60,299 bases of DNA from Clostridia bacterium (GCA_900770255.1 CAAGJN010000048.1:1-60299), one strand, 5' to 3'; shown: positions 42,920 through 52,109, counted from the first letter of the stretch. Made by a program: numbers and translations. Notes: generated by a model not told the origin, from the letters alone.

Positions 42920-43346
42920 TTTTTTCCTCCCCGGAAGCGGTTCTTCCCTGTCGGATATGACACCGTACCGTGAAAATATACAAGAATGAGTACAGTGCTT
43001 TTGACCGTTATACATTTATATGTAGAAATTACAGATTAAAGTAGCGCTACTTTGCTTATCTGCTTGCAATTTGGGATAAAAAATTATAAAATATTTATTA
43101 AGAACTGTATTTTTATGGGGAGAAACCTGTTTTGAAGCAGCCTTTTTCAAAAATATATTATTTTTTCAACGCTTAGTTCTTACGAATTTCAGCCGTTTGC
43201 AGGACATCTTTTTTTACTGGCTGAGCACAGCTGAGAAAAATTAAAAGAATATTCACAAATTATACTGCCATCAGTTATATTTAGTAGCTATAATCAATTA
43301 ATCTAATTTAGTCTGCGCTTTGCGCCCGAAAGATGGAGAGGTCAAT
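42920..43346. other. 427-bp divergent intergenic region
   Basis: AT-rich, with no coding frame of note. It contains the 16-bp palindrome at 43038-43053 and a TATAAT at 43289-43294 that could serve the MacA-like gene, though no convincing -35 stands 17 bp upstream. A GGCTGAGCACAGCTGA stretch near 43220 is mildly repetitive. Otherwise I see nothing in it. Confidence 0.5.
43038..43053. promoter_or_regulatory. Perfect 16-bp palindrome, candidate operator
   Basis: AAAGTAGCGCTACTTT is self-complementary over all 16 bases. It lies about 120 bp upstream of the lipoprotein start and about 290 bp upstream of the MacA-like gene. It may bind a dimeric regulator; no regulator gene is adjacent. Confidence 0.35.
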
Positions 43347-44855
43347 ATGGAAACAAAAAAGTGGTCAAGAAAAAAGAAGGTAGTCATAATATCTCTTATT
43401 GTGGTCTGCGCCGCAGCGCTCGCCGGTGTGCTGTATATGTTGTTCAAGCCCGATCCGCTGCCGCAGGTCTCGGTTGCTCAGGTGACCAGAGGGGACATCA
43501 CACAGACGCTTGATCTTTCGGGTAAAGTCTCATCTTCTCAGCAGGGGAGATTTATCCCGATTGACGGTACAAAGGTGCTCACAGTCAATGTCAAGGTCGG
43601 TGAGCGAGTCAATAAAGGTGATGTGTTGGCTACCTTTGATACATCATCTCTCAACTCCCTTCTTGCTGAGAAGCAGCAAGCTTATCTGACTGCCTCTGAA
43701 AACTATAAAAATGCCAAGAACACGGCTGTTACTTCGTCCGCTCAGCTAAAGGAAATAGAGGCGCGCCTGAAGGAGATTGATGCGGAGCTTGCAGAGCAGG
43801 AAGCTCAGCAGGCTCAGAAAACCGATGATCAGAACAGTCAGAGCGCCTCGCAGAGCTCCGACAACAGCAATGACAGCACAGTGATGAACAAGTTCTGGGA
43901 GCTTGTGTCAAAGGCGCTCGGAACCGAGGATATAAATGCATCGCTCAAGAAGCTTGACGAGTTGCTCAACAGCAGCGATTCAAATGCTTTTAGCGGTGTG
44001 TCCGAGCTTCAGATGGAGAAAATGCAGCTTGAGCTCAAGAAGGTGACTCTTGAAGCACAATCCGGCACGATCACTCAGAGCACATATAAGACTATTATGG
44101 AGGCGGCAAAGAAGGAACTTGATTCCCTCAACGAGTCTATTGCGTCGCTTAAAAACGGCTGGGTGGCAGAATATGATGGCATTGTCAGCGAGGTAAATAT
44201 TACTGCCGGTGAGACATGTAAGTCGACGAGCGTTGACCAGCTTGATATTTCCTCTATAATAGATCTTGCGAACGGCAGTACCGATGTCAATGCGCTTGTA
44301 GCCTCGCTTCTCGGCCAAACTCAGAGCGGTATAACGGTCGAGTATTATCCGTTTGTTGTTGATTTTGTGCTCGGCAAGGCAGATATCTTCAAGGTGAACC
44401 TTGACACTCCGTGCCGTGTCACCGCTGCCGATGACAGTGTTGTAGACGGAGTAGTCACATATATCAGCCCGGTTGCTTCGCAGTCGAGCGGTGTCAATAT
44501 TTCTTCGCTCATCAGCTCAAGTTCAGTCAGCGGCGTTGATGCAAAGGTAACTATAAACGATCCGACATCGAGCATCATTATCGGCCTTGATGTTGATATC
44601 TCAATAGATGTCGCATCGAAAAATAATGTCCTGATTGTGCCCAGCGAGGCTGTTAAAAATGACAGCAGCGGTACATATGTATATATATATGATTCAAAGA
44701 CCAAACGTATAAAATTTTCTCAGGTGGAGCTCGGCATTTCCGACGATACGCATTATGAGATACTTTCAGGCTGCGAAGAGGGCGATATGATAATCACCTC
44801 TGTGCCGACCGGCACAACTCTCGCCGACGGCGATAAGGTAAGCATAAATAAATAA
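43347..44855 (+). CDS. MacA/HlyD-like membrane fusion protein
   Basis: 502-residue efflux adaptor with one N-terminal membrane helix (VVIISLIVVCAAALAGVLYM). A first lipoyl-like half is seen in VNVKVGERVNKGDVLATFDT. A helical hairpin follows, interrupted by a Gln/Ser/Asp-rich segment (QKTDDQNSQSASQSSDNSND). The second lipoyl half is NGWVAEYDGIVSEVNITAGE, with beta-barrel and membrane-proximal domains (NNVLIVPSEAV) at the end. The ATG at 43347 has GAGAGGT 7 nt upstream. It partners the permease 17 bp downstream. Gram-positive relatives export peptides or antibiotics or signal envelope stress. Confidence 0.88.
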   Translation: METKKWSRKKKVVIISLIVVCAAALAGVLYMLFKPDPLPQVSVAQVTRGDITQTLDLSGKVSSSQQGRFIPIDGTKVLTVNVKVGERVNKGDVLATFDTSSLNSLLAEKQQAYLTASENYKNAKNTAVTSSAQLKEIEARLKEIDAELAEQEAQQAQKTDDQNSQSASQSSDNSNDSTVMNKFWELVSKALGTEDINASLKKLDELLNSSDSNAFSGVSELQMEKMQLELKKVTLEAQSGTITQSTYKTIMEAAKKELDSLNESIASLKNGWVAEYDGIVSEVNITAGETCKSTSVDQLDISSIIDLANGSTDVNALVASLLGQTQSGITVEYYPFVVDFVLGKADIFKVNLDTPCRVTAADDSVVDGVVTYISPVASQSSGVNISSLISSSSVSGVDAKVTINDPTSSIIIGLDVDISIDVASKNNVLIVPSEAVKNDSSGTYVYIYDSKTKRIKFSQVELGISDDTHYEILSGCEEGDMIITSVPTGTTLADGDKVSINK

Positions 44856-44872
44856 GCTGTCGGAGGCTTAGC

Positions 44873-46105
44873 ATGAATATTAAAGAAAACATTAGAATAG
44901 CGGTATTTTCAATAAGGACAAATCTCATGCGCTCGCTGCTGACGATGCTCGGCATCATCATAGGTGTTGCCGCCGTTATCGCAATAATTACGCTTGGCAA
45001 TGGAGGCCGTGATTATATCGTCGGTATGATAAAGAGCATGGGCTCGAGCGTTATAAGCATCTCGATAAACAGCAAAGAGGCGGACGCCAGCGATTATATA
45101 ACCGCTGAGGATATCAAGGACATAAAGAATCTCGAAAGCGTCGCATATGTTTCACAGGTTTCGATGTCCATAGGCAATGTTTCTACAAAGCATAACAGCA
45201 GCCTCGGCCTCGCGATAGCAGGCAATGACGATCTTGGTAATATGATGTCTGCGGGTATGACGAGCGGACGTTTCTATACTGAGGACGAGTATGAAACGGG
45301 CGCGCGGGTAGCTGTGGTTGACTCGATCAGCGCAAAACTGCTTTTTGGCTATGATGATCCTGTGGGCGAGAAACTGAGCTTCACCGTCAATGATCAGACG
45401 GTGCAGCTCAAGGTCATAGGCATAATTGACGCTTCAATGCTGTCAAACGAAAATATGTCAAGTCAGATGTCCTCATATATGAGCAGTTCTCAGACGGGAT
45501 GCAGTATAATTATTCCCTCAACTCTTTCCGACTCACTCAACGGCAATTCCGGAAGATATGAGATGTGCTATATTATGGCAAGCTCTGACGATGAGCTCGA
45601 TGCTGCCGGAAACGCCGCGATGAATTTACTCTATACCCGTCACGGTAATTACGGCAAGAATGCCTATTCTCTTGTCAATATGGCTACATATATCGATCTG
45701 CTTGATACAGTTATAAATGTGTTTACGACCTTCATTGCGGCAGTCAGCGCAATATCTTTGCTTGTCGGCGGCATCGGAGTCATGAATATCATGTTGGTTA
45801 CTGTTACGGAACGAACGCGGGAAATAGGCATAAGAAAGGCGCTCGGAGCAAAAACCTCTACAATTATGTTCCAGTTTTTGACCGAGTCGATCATCCTCTG
45901 TCTGCTCGGTGGTCTGATGGGGCTGATTTTGGGAGCAGTGGGAGCGTTCTTGGTTGCACACTATATGAATATACCGATTGAAATGAAGTTTTCAACCATA
46001 GCGATCGCAGTTGGTTTTTCAACTGCTATTGGCGTATTTTTCGGCATTTATCCCGCGCGCAGAGCGGCAAAGATGCAGCCCATAGATGCTTTGAGAAGCA
46101 TGTAA
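44873..46105 (+). CDS. MacB-like ABC permease without its own ATPase domain
   Basis: 410 residues: first membrane helix after NLMRSLLTMLGIIIGVAAVI, a large extracytoplasmic MacB-PCD domain (about 50-270), then three helices with GGIGVMNIMLVTVTERTREIG and the last YPARRAAKMQPIDALR. All are type VII (FtsX/MacB) hallmarks. Gram-positive systems usually have adaptor, ATPase and permease in a row. Here the adaptor is followed directly by the permease, so the ATPase must be encoded elsewhere. Confidence 0.92.
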   Translation: MNIKENIRIAVFSIRTNLMRSLLTMLGIIIGVAAVIAIITLGNGGRDYIVGMIKSMGSSVISISINSKEADASDYITAEDIKDIKNLESVAYVSQVSMSIGNVSTKHNSSLGLAIAGNDDLGNMMSAGMTSGRFYTEDEYETGARVAVVDSISAKLLFGYDDPVGEKLSFTVNDQTVQLKVIGIIDASMLSNENMSSQMSSYMSSSQTGCSIIIPSTLSDSLNGNSGRYEMCYIMASSDDELDAAGNAAMNLLYTRHGNYGKNAYSLVNMATYIDLLDTVINVFTTFIAAVSAISLLVGGIGVMNIMLVTVTERTREIGIRKALGAKTSTIMFQFLTESIILCLLGGLMGLILGAVGAFLVAHYMNIPIEMKFSTIAIAVGFSTAIGVFFGIYPARRAAKMQPIDALRSM

Positions 46106-46234
46106 ACTGTAAAAAAATAATGATTGTGGTATAAATTAACTTCCTTCTGTGTATTATAATATCTGTACAACACTAAGGTTGAAGTGATTTTGTCTGTAAA
46201 AAATGTATATATGAAAAAATTTTTGTATATTCTA

Positions 46235-46264
46235 TTGACTTCCGCCGAAAAAAGTGTGTATAAT
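46235..46264 (+). promoter_or_regulatory. Promoter of the secreted DUF4474-like gene
   Basis: TTGACT (46235-46240), 18-bp spacer, perfect TATAAT (46259-46264). The start near 46271 gives a 34-nt leader with AGGAGG. Confidence 0.75.
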
Positions 46265-46304
46265 ATAACTTGTGTTATCAGAAAATAACATAGGAGGAAT
46301 TTTT

Positions 46305-47351
46305 ATGAAGTCAGGAAAAAAGAAGAGCGCTGTGATCCTTTCAGTCGTTCTTGCACTTGTCCTTACTGTTCAAGCTGTTGCCTTTAGTGCAGTGAAAATA
46401 GGCAATCAGAGCAGCGTTGACGACGGTAATGTGCAGGCAGGTGTGACTCGTGAGGTCATGGATGCGGAACCGGAGAGCAAAACGCAGGTAATTGACGTTT
46501 CTTCGTACACCGAAAAGGCCCAGAGCGATAGCTCCGTCGACGGAATGAAGCCGGTAACGGAGAGTATCGTACCTACGGATGTCGAAAATGTTCCCCAGGA
46601 TGTCAGAATTCTCTCTGAGGAAGAGTACAATAAACTTGCCAGCATAGCCGAGGCGAAGATCGAGGAAGAAAACCTTGATGTCGGAGAGGGCGAAGTAGTA
46701 TTTATCCCCACGACAGAGTTTGCGACCGAGGAGCAGGAACTTCAGCACTACGGTCTTGGTATCACTTATGATCCCAACACGGGTCTGCTTTACGGCGCTG
46801 ATGAACACGGGCTGCTTTATATCGGATTTGATTTCGATTCCAATCAGGGTATTTTCTACAATCCGAAGGATCCCTGGCAGAGGAACTTTGGTTTCTGCGA
46901 GCTTTATGACAAGTGCGCACCCCTTACCACAATGTTCTACGATACCCAGCGTTTCAAGTTTGATTACGCCGGAAAGAACTGGATGATTCAGGTATGGAAG
47001 GGCCAGTACGGCATTACGAGCGGCGCTGAGATCGGTGTATATAATAAGGATCCCAGCAGAACGATAGAGTTCTATGACTGCGCCAGCGATGAGGATTGCC
47101 TGAAGATGGAGTTTGATCTCATGAAGAACGGCGAGCTGTTCTTCCACCGTGAGGATGAGAGCCATTGGTGGCTCACGGGCTATGCTCCGCTTACCGCAAC
47201 AAATGCCTCTGAGTTTGAGATGCGCGCTAAAATAACATGCAAGGATGAAGAGATGGCAGCGGCTTTTGCCGGTGCACTCGAAGAGAATAACTATGTTCTC
47301 GGCGAGAACTATTTTGTTGACGGAGTTGTTGTCAGCTTCAACTGGCAATAA
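46305..47351 (+). CDS. Secreted protein with a DUF4474-like domain
   Basis: 348 residues. A signal peptide (KKKSAVILSVVLALVLTVQAVAFS) lacks a lipobox Cys. A polar linker rich in Asp/Glu/Ser (about 30-150) follows, then a C-terminal domain of about 190 residues with YGLGITYDPNTGLLYG, GIFYNPKDPWQRNFGF, WMIQVWKGQYGITSGAEIGV and HWWLTGY. This wording matches what I recall of DUF4474, function unknown, common in Clostridia. It is monocistronic, with a strong promoter and terminator. Confidence 0.75.
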   Translation: MKSGKKKSAVILSVVLALVLTVQAVAFSAVKIGNQSSVDDGNVQAGVTREVMDAEPESKTQVIDVSSYTEKAQSDSSVDGMKPVTESIVPTDVENVPQDVRILSEEEYNKLASIAEAKIEEENLDVGEGEVVFIPTTEFATEEQELQHYGLGITYDPNTGLLYGADEHGLLYIGFDFDSNQGIFYNPKDPWQRNFGFCELYDKCAPLTTMFYDTQRFKFDYAGKNWMIQVWKGQYGITSGAEIGVYNKDPSRTIEFYDCASDEDCLKMEFDLMKNGELFFHREDESHWWLTGYAPLTATNASEFEMRAKITCKDEEMAAAFAGALEENNYVLGENYFVDGVVVSFNWQ

Positions 47352-47371
47352 TAAAGACTAATTTTAATTAT

Positions 47372-47405
47372 AAAAGATCCTGCTGTTTAACAGCGGGATC
47401 TTTTA
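47372..47405 (+). terminator. Terminator of the DUF4474-like gene
   Basis: AAAAGATCCTGCTGT (47372-47386) faces ACAGCGGGATCTTTT (47390-47404) with one mismatch, followed by TTTTA. Confidence 0.85.
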
Positions 47406-47460
47406 TAGCCGTAAAGAAGAAATAAAGTTCTGCATTGAGCCTTTAATTGGAGAATTAAAT

Positions 47461-47485
47461 AAGCTCCCGGTTTTGCCGGGAGCTT
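47461..47485. terminator. Terminator of the murC operon
   Basis: AAGCTCCCGG (47461-47470) and CCGGGAGCTT (47476-47485) form a perfect 10-bp stem with a 5-nt loop. On the minus strand it is followed by ATTTAATT; on the plus strand by TCTTG. It lies 22 bp beyond the end of the minus-strand operon and backs up the preceding terminator. Confidence 0.75.
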
Positions 47486-47507
47486 TCTTGTTATAAAGTA
47501 AAGACAA

Positions 47508-48458
47508 TTAATAGAGATCATCGTCGCTGTCATCTGAAAACGCTTTTTTGAGTTCCTCTTTAGTCTCCTCATACATTTCGCTGAGTTTTGCGAGCTGCTT
47601 TTTAGCATACGGAAGGAGGTTTGAAGAGCTTACAAAGTGGCGGTTTAGGCGAGGCTTCTTGTGCTTCTTTTTCTTGCTTGTCTCATTGATGCCTTTTTCG
47701 GCCTTACTGTCTTCATCCGGGATAGGCAGGAAGGGGAAGGCCTCCTTTAATTGAGCAGAGGCATCTTTTTTGAGAGCTTCAAGCTTGGCTTTTACCTCTT
47801 CCTTTGACGGGCCGACCTTGTCGGAAACATTGGCCTTCATGCTGCTTGCAAAGTTGCTGAGAGTTTCTGAAAAGCCGTGCAGCTTATCCATGACCTTCCT
47901 GACGTCAAGCGCTCTGTAAACGGCAAAAATAAGATCGATGATGAAGAGCACCATCACGCATACAAAAATTATGATTGCGGCAGAGTCAAGCAAATTTGAG
48001 AAGCACTCTACTACTATCGGATGAACGATGTACAGGAAAAGTATTGAGGCTATTCCCCAGTAAAATGTATGTCCGAGGCAAATGCGGCCCTGAATGTTGA
48101 ACTTCTTGTTTGAATAGTCCCACCATCTGGCGTGAAAAAGCTTTTCCATGAGTACGCTTGTGATAAACTCAACAATATCACAGACTATCATTCCGGCAAC
48201 AAATACGAGAACCGGAGTGATCAGTACGTCATAACCAAACATCGGAATACGGATATCAAGATTTTTGATAGGCGTGAGCGTGATGGCCATCGCGAGCGCA
48301 CCCGTGCCGTATATCGGACACATCGGTCCCTTTAGGAAACCTCTGTTGACCCATTTTCGCGCGCCGACTGAACAGTAGATCGATTCACCCAGCCATCCGA
48401 CGGCGCTGTAGAAGAAGAAATACAGCACATATGTAACTATTGTCATAAAAACTTTCAT
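47508..48458 (-). CDS. CmpB-like putative ABC-transporter membrane protein
   Basis: 316 residues. The N-terminal half has about five membrane helices with the family block VGWLGESIYC..KWVNRGFLKGPMCPIYGTGA. This is the ABC_trans_CmpB family, a putative ABC membrane subunit of unknown substrate. The C-terminal 110 residues are charged and predicted helical, ending in an acidic SDDSDDDLY. No ATPase is adjacent. It follows the HD gene by 43 bp and is the last gene of the murC operon. Confidence 0.85.
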   Translation of the reverse strand: MKVFMTIVTYVLYFFFYSAVGWLGESIYCSVGARKWVNRGFLKGPMCPIYGTGALAMAITLTPIKNLDIRIPMFGYDVLITPVLVFVAGMIVCDIVEFITSVLMEKLFHARWWDYSNKKFNIQGRICLGHTFYWGIASILFLYIVHPIVVECFSNLLDSAAIIIFVCVMVLFIIDLIFAVYRALDVRKVMDKLHGFSETLSNFASSMKANVSDKVGPSKEEVKAKLEALKKDASAQLKEAFPFLPIPDEDSKAEKGINETSKKKKHKKPRLNRHFVSSSNLLPYAKKQLAKLSEMYEETKEELKKAFSDDSDDDLY

Positions 48459-48501
48459 ATATGTCTCTCTTTAGGTAAAGGTATAATAAAACCCCTCGAT
48501 A

Positions 48502-49026
48502 TCAGCCTTTACTGTTTGTGGATTTTGAAATTTTGAGCTCATTTGAGGCGCAGTATTTATCAGCAAGCGAGAGAATAAACCCCTCACGGCTTGTAGGAGG
48601 AAGCGGAGTCAGCGGCCACATATGTCTGCGGATCATCATTTCACTTTTTTTGTCAAGACTGTCTCCGCACAGAAGCTTTGCATTTGCCGCAGCAAAGCCC
48701 GGATGTCTGAAACCGTGCGGACGGTGACTCCAATTGTTTTCATGCCAATCGTAGTAGAAAAGGTCATGCATCATTGCGGCGCGTGCAGCCCTGCGGTAGT
48801 CAAGGCCGAAGTGCCTGCATATTCTGAACGTCAGATAAGAGACGCTCGTTATGTGCTGCAGCCTGTTCATCGTGTCGTGCTGCGGATATTGCACGAGGCT
48901 CTGCACCTCCGGCGTATAATAAATGTCGCCGACACAGTCAAAGAAATCCGCATTACGGATTCTGTCAAGTGAAAATGTAGAAGAATAAACTTCATTAAGT
49001 CTTTTGAAGGGTGAACTTCTGCCCAC
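48502..49026 (-). CDS. HD-domain hydrolase (GTG start)
   Basis: 174 residues with HD-superfamily metal ligands: RLQHITSVSYL (first His), MMHDLFYYD (HD), and later histidines in HPGFAAANAKLL and RRHMWPLTP. Such proteins are phosphohydrolases, often of nucleotides. The start is GTG at 49026, 2 bp after the murC stop, with AGGG 6 nt upstream. In the murC operon; substrate unknown. Confidence 0.85.
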   Translation of the reverse strand: MGRSSPFKRLNEVYSSTFSLDRIRNADFFDCVGDIYYTPEVQSLVQYPQHDTMNRLQHITSVSYLTFRICRHFGLDYRRAARAAMMHDLFYYDWHENNWSHRPHGFRHPGFAAANAKLLCGDSLDKKSEMMIRRHMWPLTPLPPTSREGFILSLADKYCASNELKISKSTNSKG

Positions 49027-49028
49027 TT

Positions 49029-50408
49029 TTATCCCTGCTTTTCAAGTTTCTTTATCATCAGTTTAGCGGCCTTGTAAATGTCTCCGCAGCCGAGGGTGAT
49101 TATCAGGTCACCTTTTTCGGCATTTGAGACAACGTAGTCCGCAACCTCCTCAAAGGTGTTGAACCATACGCTGCCCGGAATCTTTTCGGCAAGCTGAGAG
49201 GTGTATATATTATATGTGTTTCGCTCGCGAGAGCCCATGATCTCCGTCAGAACAGCCTTGTCGGGAATCTGAAGCACGCGGCAGAAGTCGTCAAACAGCA
49301 TTGCGGTGCGTGAATATGTGAACGGCTGAAACACAGCCCATACCCGGTTGAAGCCCATACCCATTGCGGTGGTCAGCGTGGCCTCGAGCTCCTTGGGGTG
49401 ATGAGCGTAGTCGTCTGCAATGGTGATGTCGTTTATTCTCTTGAGGATCTCAAAACGTCTGCCCGCTCCGTGAAAGGCTTCTGCACAGGCGATTATCTTA
49501 TCCATCGGAATGCCCGCGTTATCTGCGGCTGCAATGGCTGCAAGGGCGTTGTATATATTGTGTTCTCCGGGAATTCCTAGGCTTATTCTGCCGACATTTT
49601 CGCCGTATTTTATAATGTCAAAACTTGCAAATTCATGTTCAAGAACAATGTTCTCAGCTCTGAAATCGTTGCCCTCTTTGAGACCGAAGGTTATAAACTT
49701 TTTGCCTTTTACCCCGGCGATCGCGCGAAGAGTATTTGCGTCGTCGCCGTTGTAGATTACCTCTTTTCGAGTCATCGATGCAAACTTGGTAAACGACGCG
49801 ATCAGGTTGTCAAGCGTTTTGAAATAGTCGAGGTGATCTTCATCAATGTTCAGCAGCACACAGACGTCGGGGGAAAGGGACAAGAAAGTGTCCACAAATT
49901 CGCACGCCTCGCAGAGCATATGCTCGCTTTTTCCCACGATGCCGTTGGTGCCGGTCAGCGGGAGCTTGCCTCCGATAACTGCCGACGGATCCTCTCCCGC
50001 CTGAATAAAAATCTGAGTGAGCATAGAGGTTGTCGTCGTCTTTCCGTGAGTGCCGCAGACACAGATGCAGTCGTCGAACATTCTTGTGATCGCACCGAGC
50101 ATTTCCTTGCGTTCAAAAGTCGGAATACTCGACGCTTTCGCGGCGCAGAGCTCGGGATTGTCAGGCAGCAGTGCGGCTGTGTAGACTATCATCTCAGCGC
50201 CCTCGATGTTCTCTGCTTTTTGCCCGAGCGCGACGGGAATGCCGAGTTCTCGTACGCGATTGAGCGTGTCGCTCTCATTGTTGTCAGATCCTGTTATCTC
50301 ATAACCTTTTGAATGGAGAATCTCAACGAGCGGACACATGCCCGAGCCGCCTATACCTATAAAATGAACCCTTTTTACTTTTTTAAGTACTTCATCTATT
50401 TCTTTCAT
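49029..50408 (-). CDS. murC: UDP-N-acetylmuramate--L-alanine ligase
   Basis: Adds L-Ala to UDP-MurNAc in cytoplasmic peptidoglycan synthesis. The 459-residue three-domain Mur ligase has HFIGIGGSGM (UDP site), CGTHGKTTTTSM (ATP site), NIDEDHLDYF, and DDYAHHPKE with FQPFTYSR at the C-terminus. The start at 50408 has GGAGG 5 nt upstream; the longer open frame lacks an SD. Confidence 0.96.
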   Translation of the reverse strand: MKEIDEVLKKVKRVHFIGIGGSGMCPLVEILHSKGYEITGSDNNESDTLNRVRELGIPVALGQKAENIEGAEMIVYTAALLPDNPELCAAKASSIPTFERKEMLGAITRMFDDCICVCGTHGKTTTTSMLTQIFIQAGEDPSAVIGGKLPLTGTNGIVGKSEHMLCEACEFVDTFLSLSPDVCVLLNIDEDHLDYFKTLDNLIASFTKFASMTRKEVIYNGDDANTLRAIAGVKGKKFITFGLKEGNDFRAENIVLEHEFASFDIIKYGENVGRISLGIPGEHNIYNALAAIAAADNAGIPMDKIIACAEAFHGAGRRFEILKRINDITIADDYAHHPKELEATLTTAMGMGFNRVWAVFQPFTYSRTAMLFDDFCRVLQIPDKAVLTEIMGSRERNTYNIYTSQLAEKIPGSVWFNTFEEVADYVVSNAEKGDLIITLGCGDIYKAAKLMIKKLEKQG

Positions 50409-50549
50409 AATTGCCTCCGAATAAAGAGTTGTGCATATCCCGAACGATCCAAACAGATAAAGTAATTTCGTGACGCACAATAAAATAATACGTATACATA
50501 TTAATTATAAATGCTCAACCTATATTATAATATACTTAGAAGAAAAAAT

Positions 50550-50579
50550 ATAATATTTTTTATAAATAAAGTGTTACAA
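50550..50579 (-). promoter_or_regulatory. Candidate murC operon promoter
   Basis: On the minus strand: TTGTAA (50579-50574), 18 bp, TATTAT (50555-50550). The whole 50480-50580 area is very AT-rich, so several -10-like boxes exist; this pair is the best fit I found. Confidence 0.35.
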
Positions 50580-50598
50580 AATGTGCGGCAAACCTATG

Positions 50599-50625
50599 AC
50601 CCAATGGCAGCGAGGCTCATATACT
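50599..50625 (+). promoter_or_regulatory. Mother-cell sigma promoter of dpaAB
   Basis: CATATACT (50618-50625) is a full match to the sigma-E -10 CATAYAMT and near the sigma-K -10. ACC at 50599-50601, about 16 bp upstream, fits the sigma-K -35. No sigma-A boxes are in range. Dipicolinate synthase is made late in the mother cell in known spore formers. Confidence 0.55.
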
Positions 50626-50653
50626 GTAGAAGAGGCAAAGGAGGATGGAGCCT

Positions 50654-51517
50654 ATGATGAATATCAAGAGACTCCTGACCGTCGGCGGAGACGAACGGAT
50701 GCTTTACACCTCACAGAGCCTTTCGGAAAAGGGCTTTGAAGTAGAGGTATTTGCCGATTTGCCTCCCGAGGGCTTTACACTCAACTCGACGGGGGAGAAA
50801 AGTATAGATTCCGCGGCGGCGCGGGCTGACGCCGTAATATTGCCTCTGCCCGTCAGCCGTGACAGCATACATCTAAATTCCTGTTCGCTCACTCTAAGCG
50901 AGCTGTCAGATACGCTTGAGCGCGGGCAGACGGTGTTTGCCGGAATGATGGACGGTGGGCTCAAATCGAGCTTTTTCAAAAAAGGTATCCGTGTGTTCGA
51001 TTATTTCGAGCGCGAAGAGCTCGCTGTGAACAATGCTGTTCCGACCGCGCAGGGCGTTGTCAGAATAGCGATGGAAAATATGAAAATAACGCTGCACAAA
51101 TCTCACTGCGCCGTAACAGGCTACGGCAGAACCGCAAGGGTGCTGAACAATATGCTCTCAGCCTTGGGCGCCGAAGTTACGGTTGCCGCGCGGAAATGCA
51201 GCGACCTTGCGTGGGCGCGTACGCAAGGACTCAGCGCTGTTTATATAAACGAGCTTGAGACTATAGCGCCTTCACTGGATCTTCTGGTCAATACTGTGCC
51301 CAGTCTTGTTATTGACTGCGGCATACTCTCAAAGCTTAACCATGAGTGCCTTATAATCGATATAGCTTCAGCACCCTACGGCACCGATTTCGCCTGTGCA
51401 CGCGAGCTTGGCCTGAACGTTATCGTGCCGGGATCGCTGCCCGGTAAAACTGCGCCGAAAACAGCGGGTGAGATAATAGCCGATGCGATATTCAATATCA
51501 TAAAGGAGGGGAGCTGA
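50654..51517 (+). CDS. dpaA: Dipicolinate synthase subunit A
   Basis: Oxidises a dihydrodipicolinate-pathway intermediate to dipicolinic acid of the spore core, with DpaB. The 287-residue protein has an N-terminal domain with LLTVGGDERMLYTSQ and a Rossmann-like C-terminal half, AVTGYGRTARVL, ending in GSLPGKTAPKTAGEII. An ATG at 50645 abuts the SD AAAGGAGG; the ATG at 50654 (9 nt) is preferred. The substrate comes from DapA (36008-36895). The stop overlaps the dpaB start (TGATG). Confidence 0.94.
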   Translation: MMNIKRLLTVGGDERMLYTSQSLSEKGFEVEVFADLPPEGFTLNSTGEKSIDSAAARADAVILPLPVSRDSIHLNSCSLTLSELSDTLERGQTVFAGMMDGGLKSSFFKKGIRVFDYFEREELAVNNAVPTAQGVVRIAMENMKITLHKSHCAVTGYGRTARVLNNMLSALGAEVTVAARKCSDLAWARTQGLSAVYINELETIAPSLDLLVNTVPSLVIDCGILSKLNHECLIIDIASAPYGTDFACARELGLNVIVPGSLPGKTAPKTAGEIIADAIFNIIKEGS

Positions 51518-52089
51518 TGAAAAATATTCGGGTGGGCTTCGCAATGTGCGGCTCGTTCTGCACGCTGTCAAAGGCTGTTGACGAAATGCGAAGCCTCAAG
51601 GATGCCGGAGCCGACATATTGCCGATAATGTCTGAAAATGCCTATTCAACGGATACAAGATTCGGCAAGGCTGCGGACTTTGTCGATGAGGTTGAGCACA
51701 TATGCGGCCGCAATGTTATCCATACTATTCGCGATGCTGAGCCGATAGGCCCCAAAAAGCTGATAGACATACTGATAATCGAACCCTGTACAGGTAACAC
51801 TCTTGCAAAGCTTGCAAACGGAATTACCGATACGCCCGTGACACTTGCCGCAAAGGCGCATATAAGAAACGGCGGCGCGGTGCTGCTGGCTGTTTCGACC
51901 AATGACGCGCTCGGAGCTGCGGCCTCCAATATCGGCAGGCTGCTCAATGCAAAAAATATTTATTTTGTGCCGATGCGCCAGGACGATCATATAAATAAGC
52001 CGAATTCGATAGTTGCGGATTTTTCAAAGACATATGACGCAGCCTTGACCGCGCTGGCAGGCGTGCAGATCGAGCCTCTGCTTCTGTAA
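51517..52089 (+). CDS. dpaB: Dipicolinate synthase subunit B
   Basis: Flavoprotein-like subunit of 190 residues, HFCD fold: GFAMCGSFCTL, PCTGNTLAKLANGITDTPVT, AAKAHIRNGGAVLLAV and VPMRQDDHINKPNS. Translationally coupled to dpaA and followed by a terminator, so the operon contains only these two genes. Confidence 0.95.
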   Translation: MKNIRVGFAMCGSFCTLSKAVDEMRSLKDAGADILPIMSENAYSTDTRFGKAADFVDEVEHICGRNVIHTIRDAEPIGPKKLIDILIIEPCTGNTLAKLANGITDTPVTLAAKAHIRNGGAVLLAVSTNDALGAAASNIGRLLNAKNIYFVPMRQDDHINKPNSIVADFSKTYDAALTALAGVQIEPLLL

Positions 52090-52109
52090 GCCGCAGCCGT
52101 TATGATACG

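Noticed and set aside
46341..47348. 335-codon antisense frame over the secreted DUF4474-like gene
   Set aside because: The plus frame has promoter, SD, signal peptide and terminator; the minus frame has none.
49635..50312. 225-codon plus frame over murC
   Set aside because: Antisense to conserved Mur ligase motifs; no own SD.
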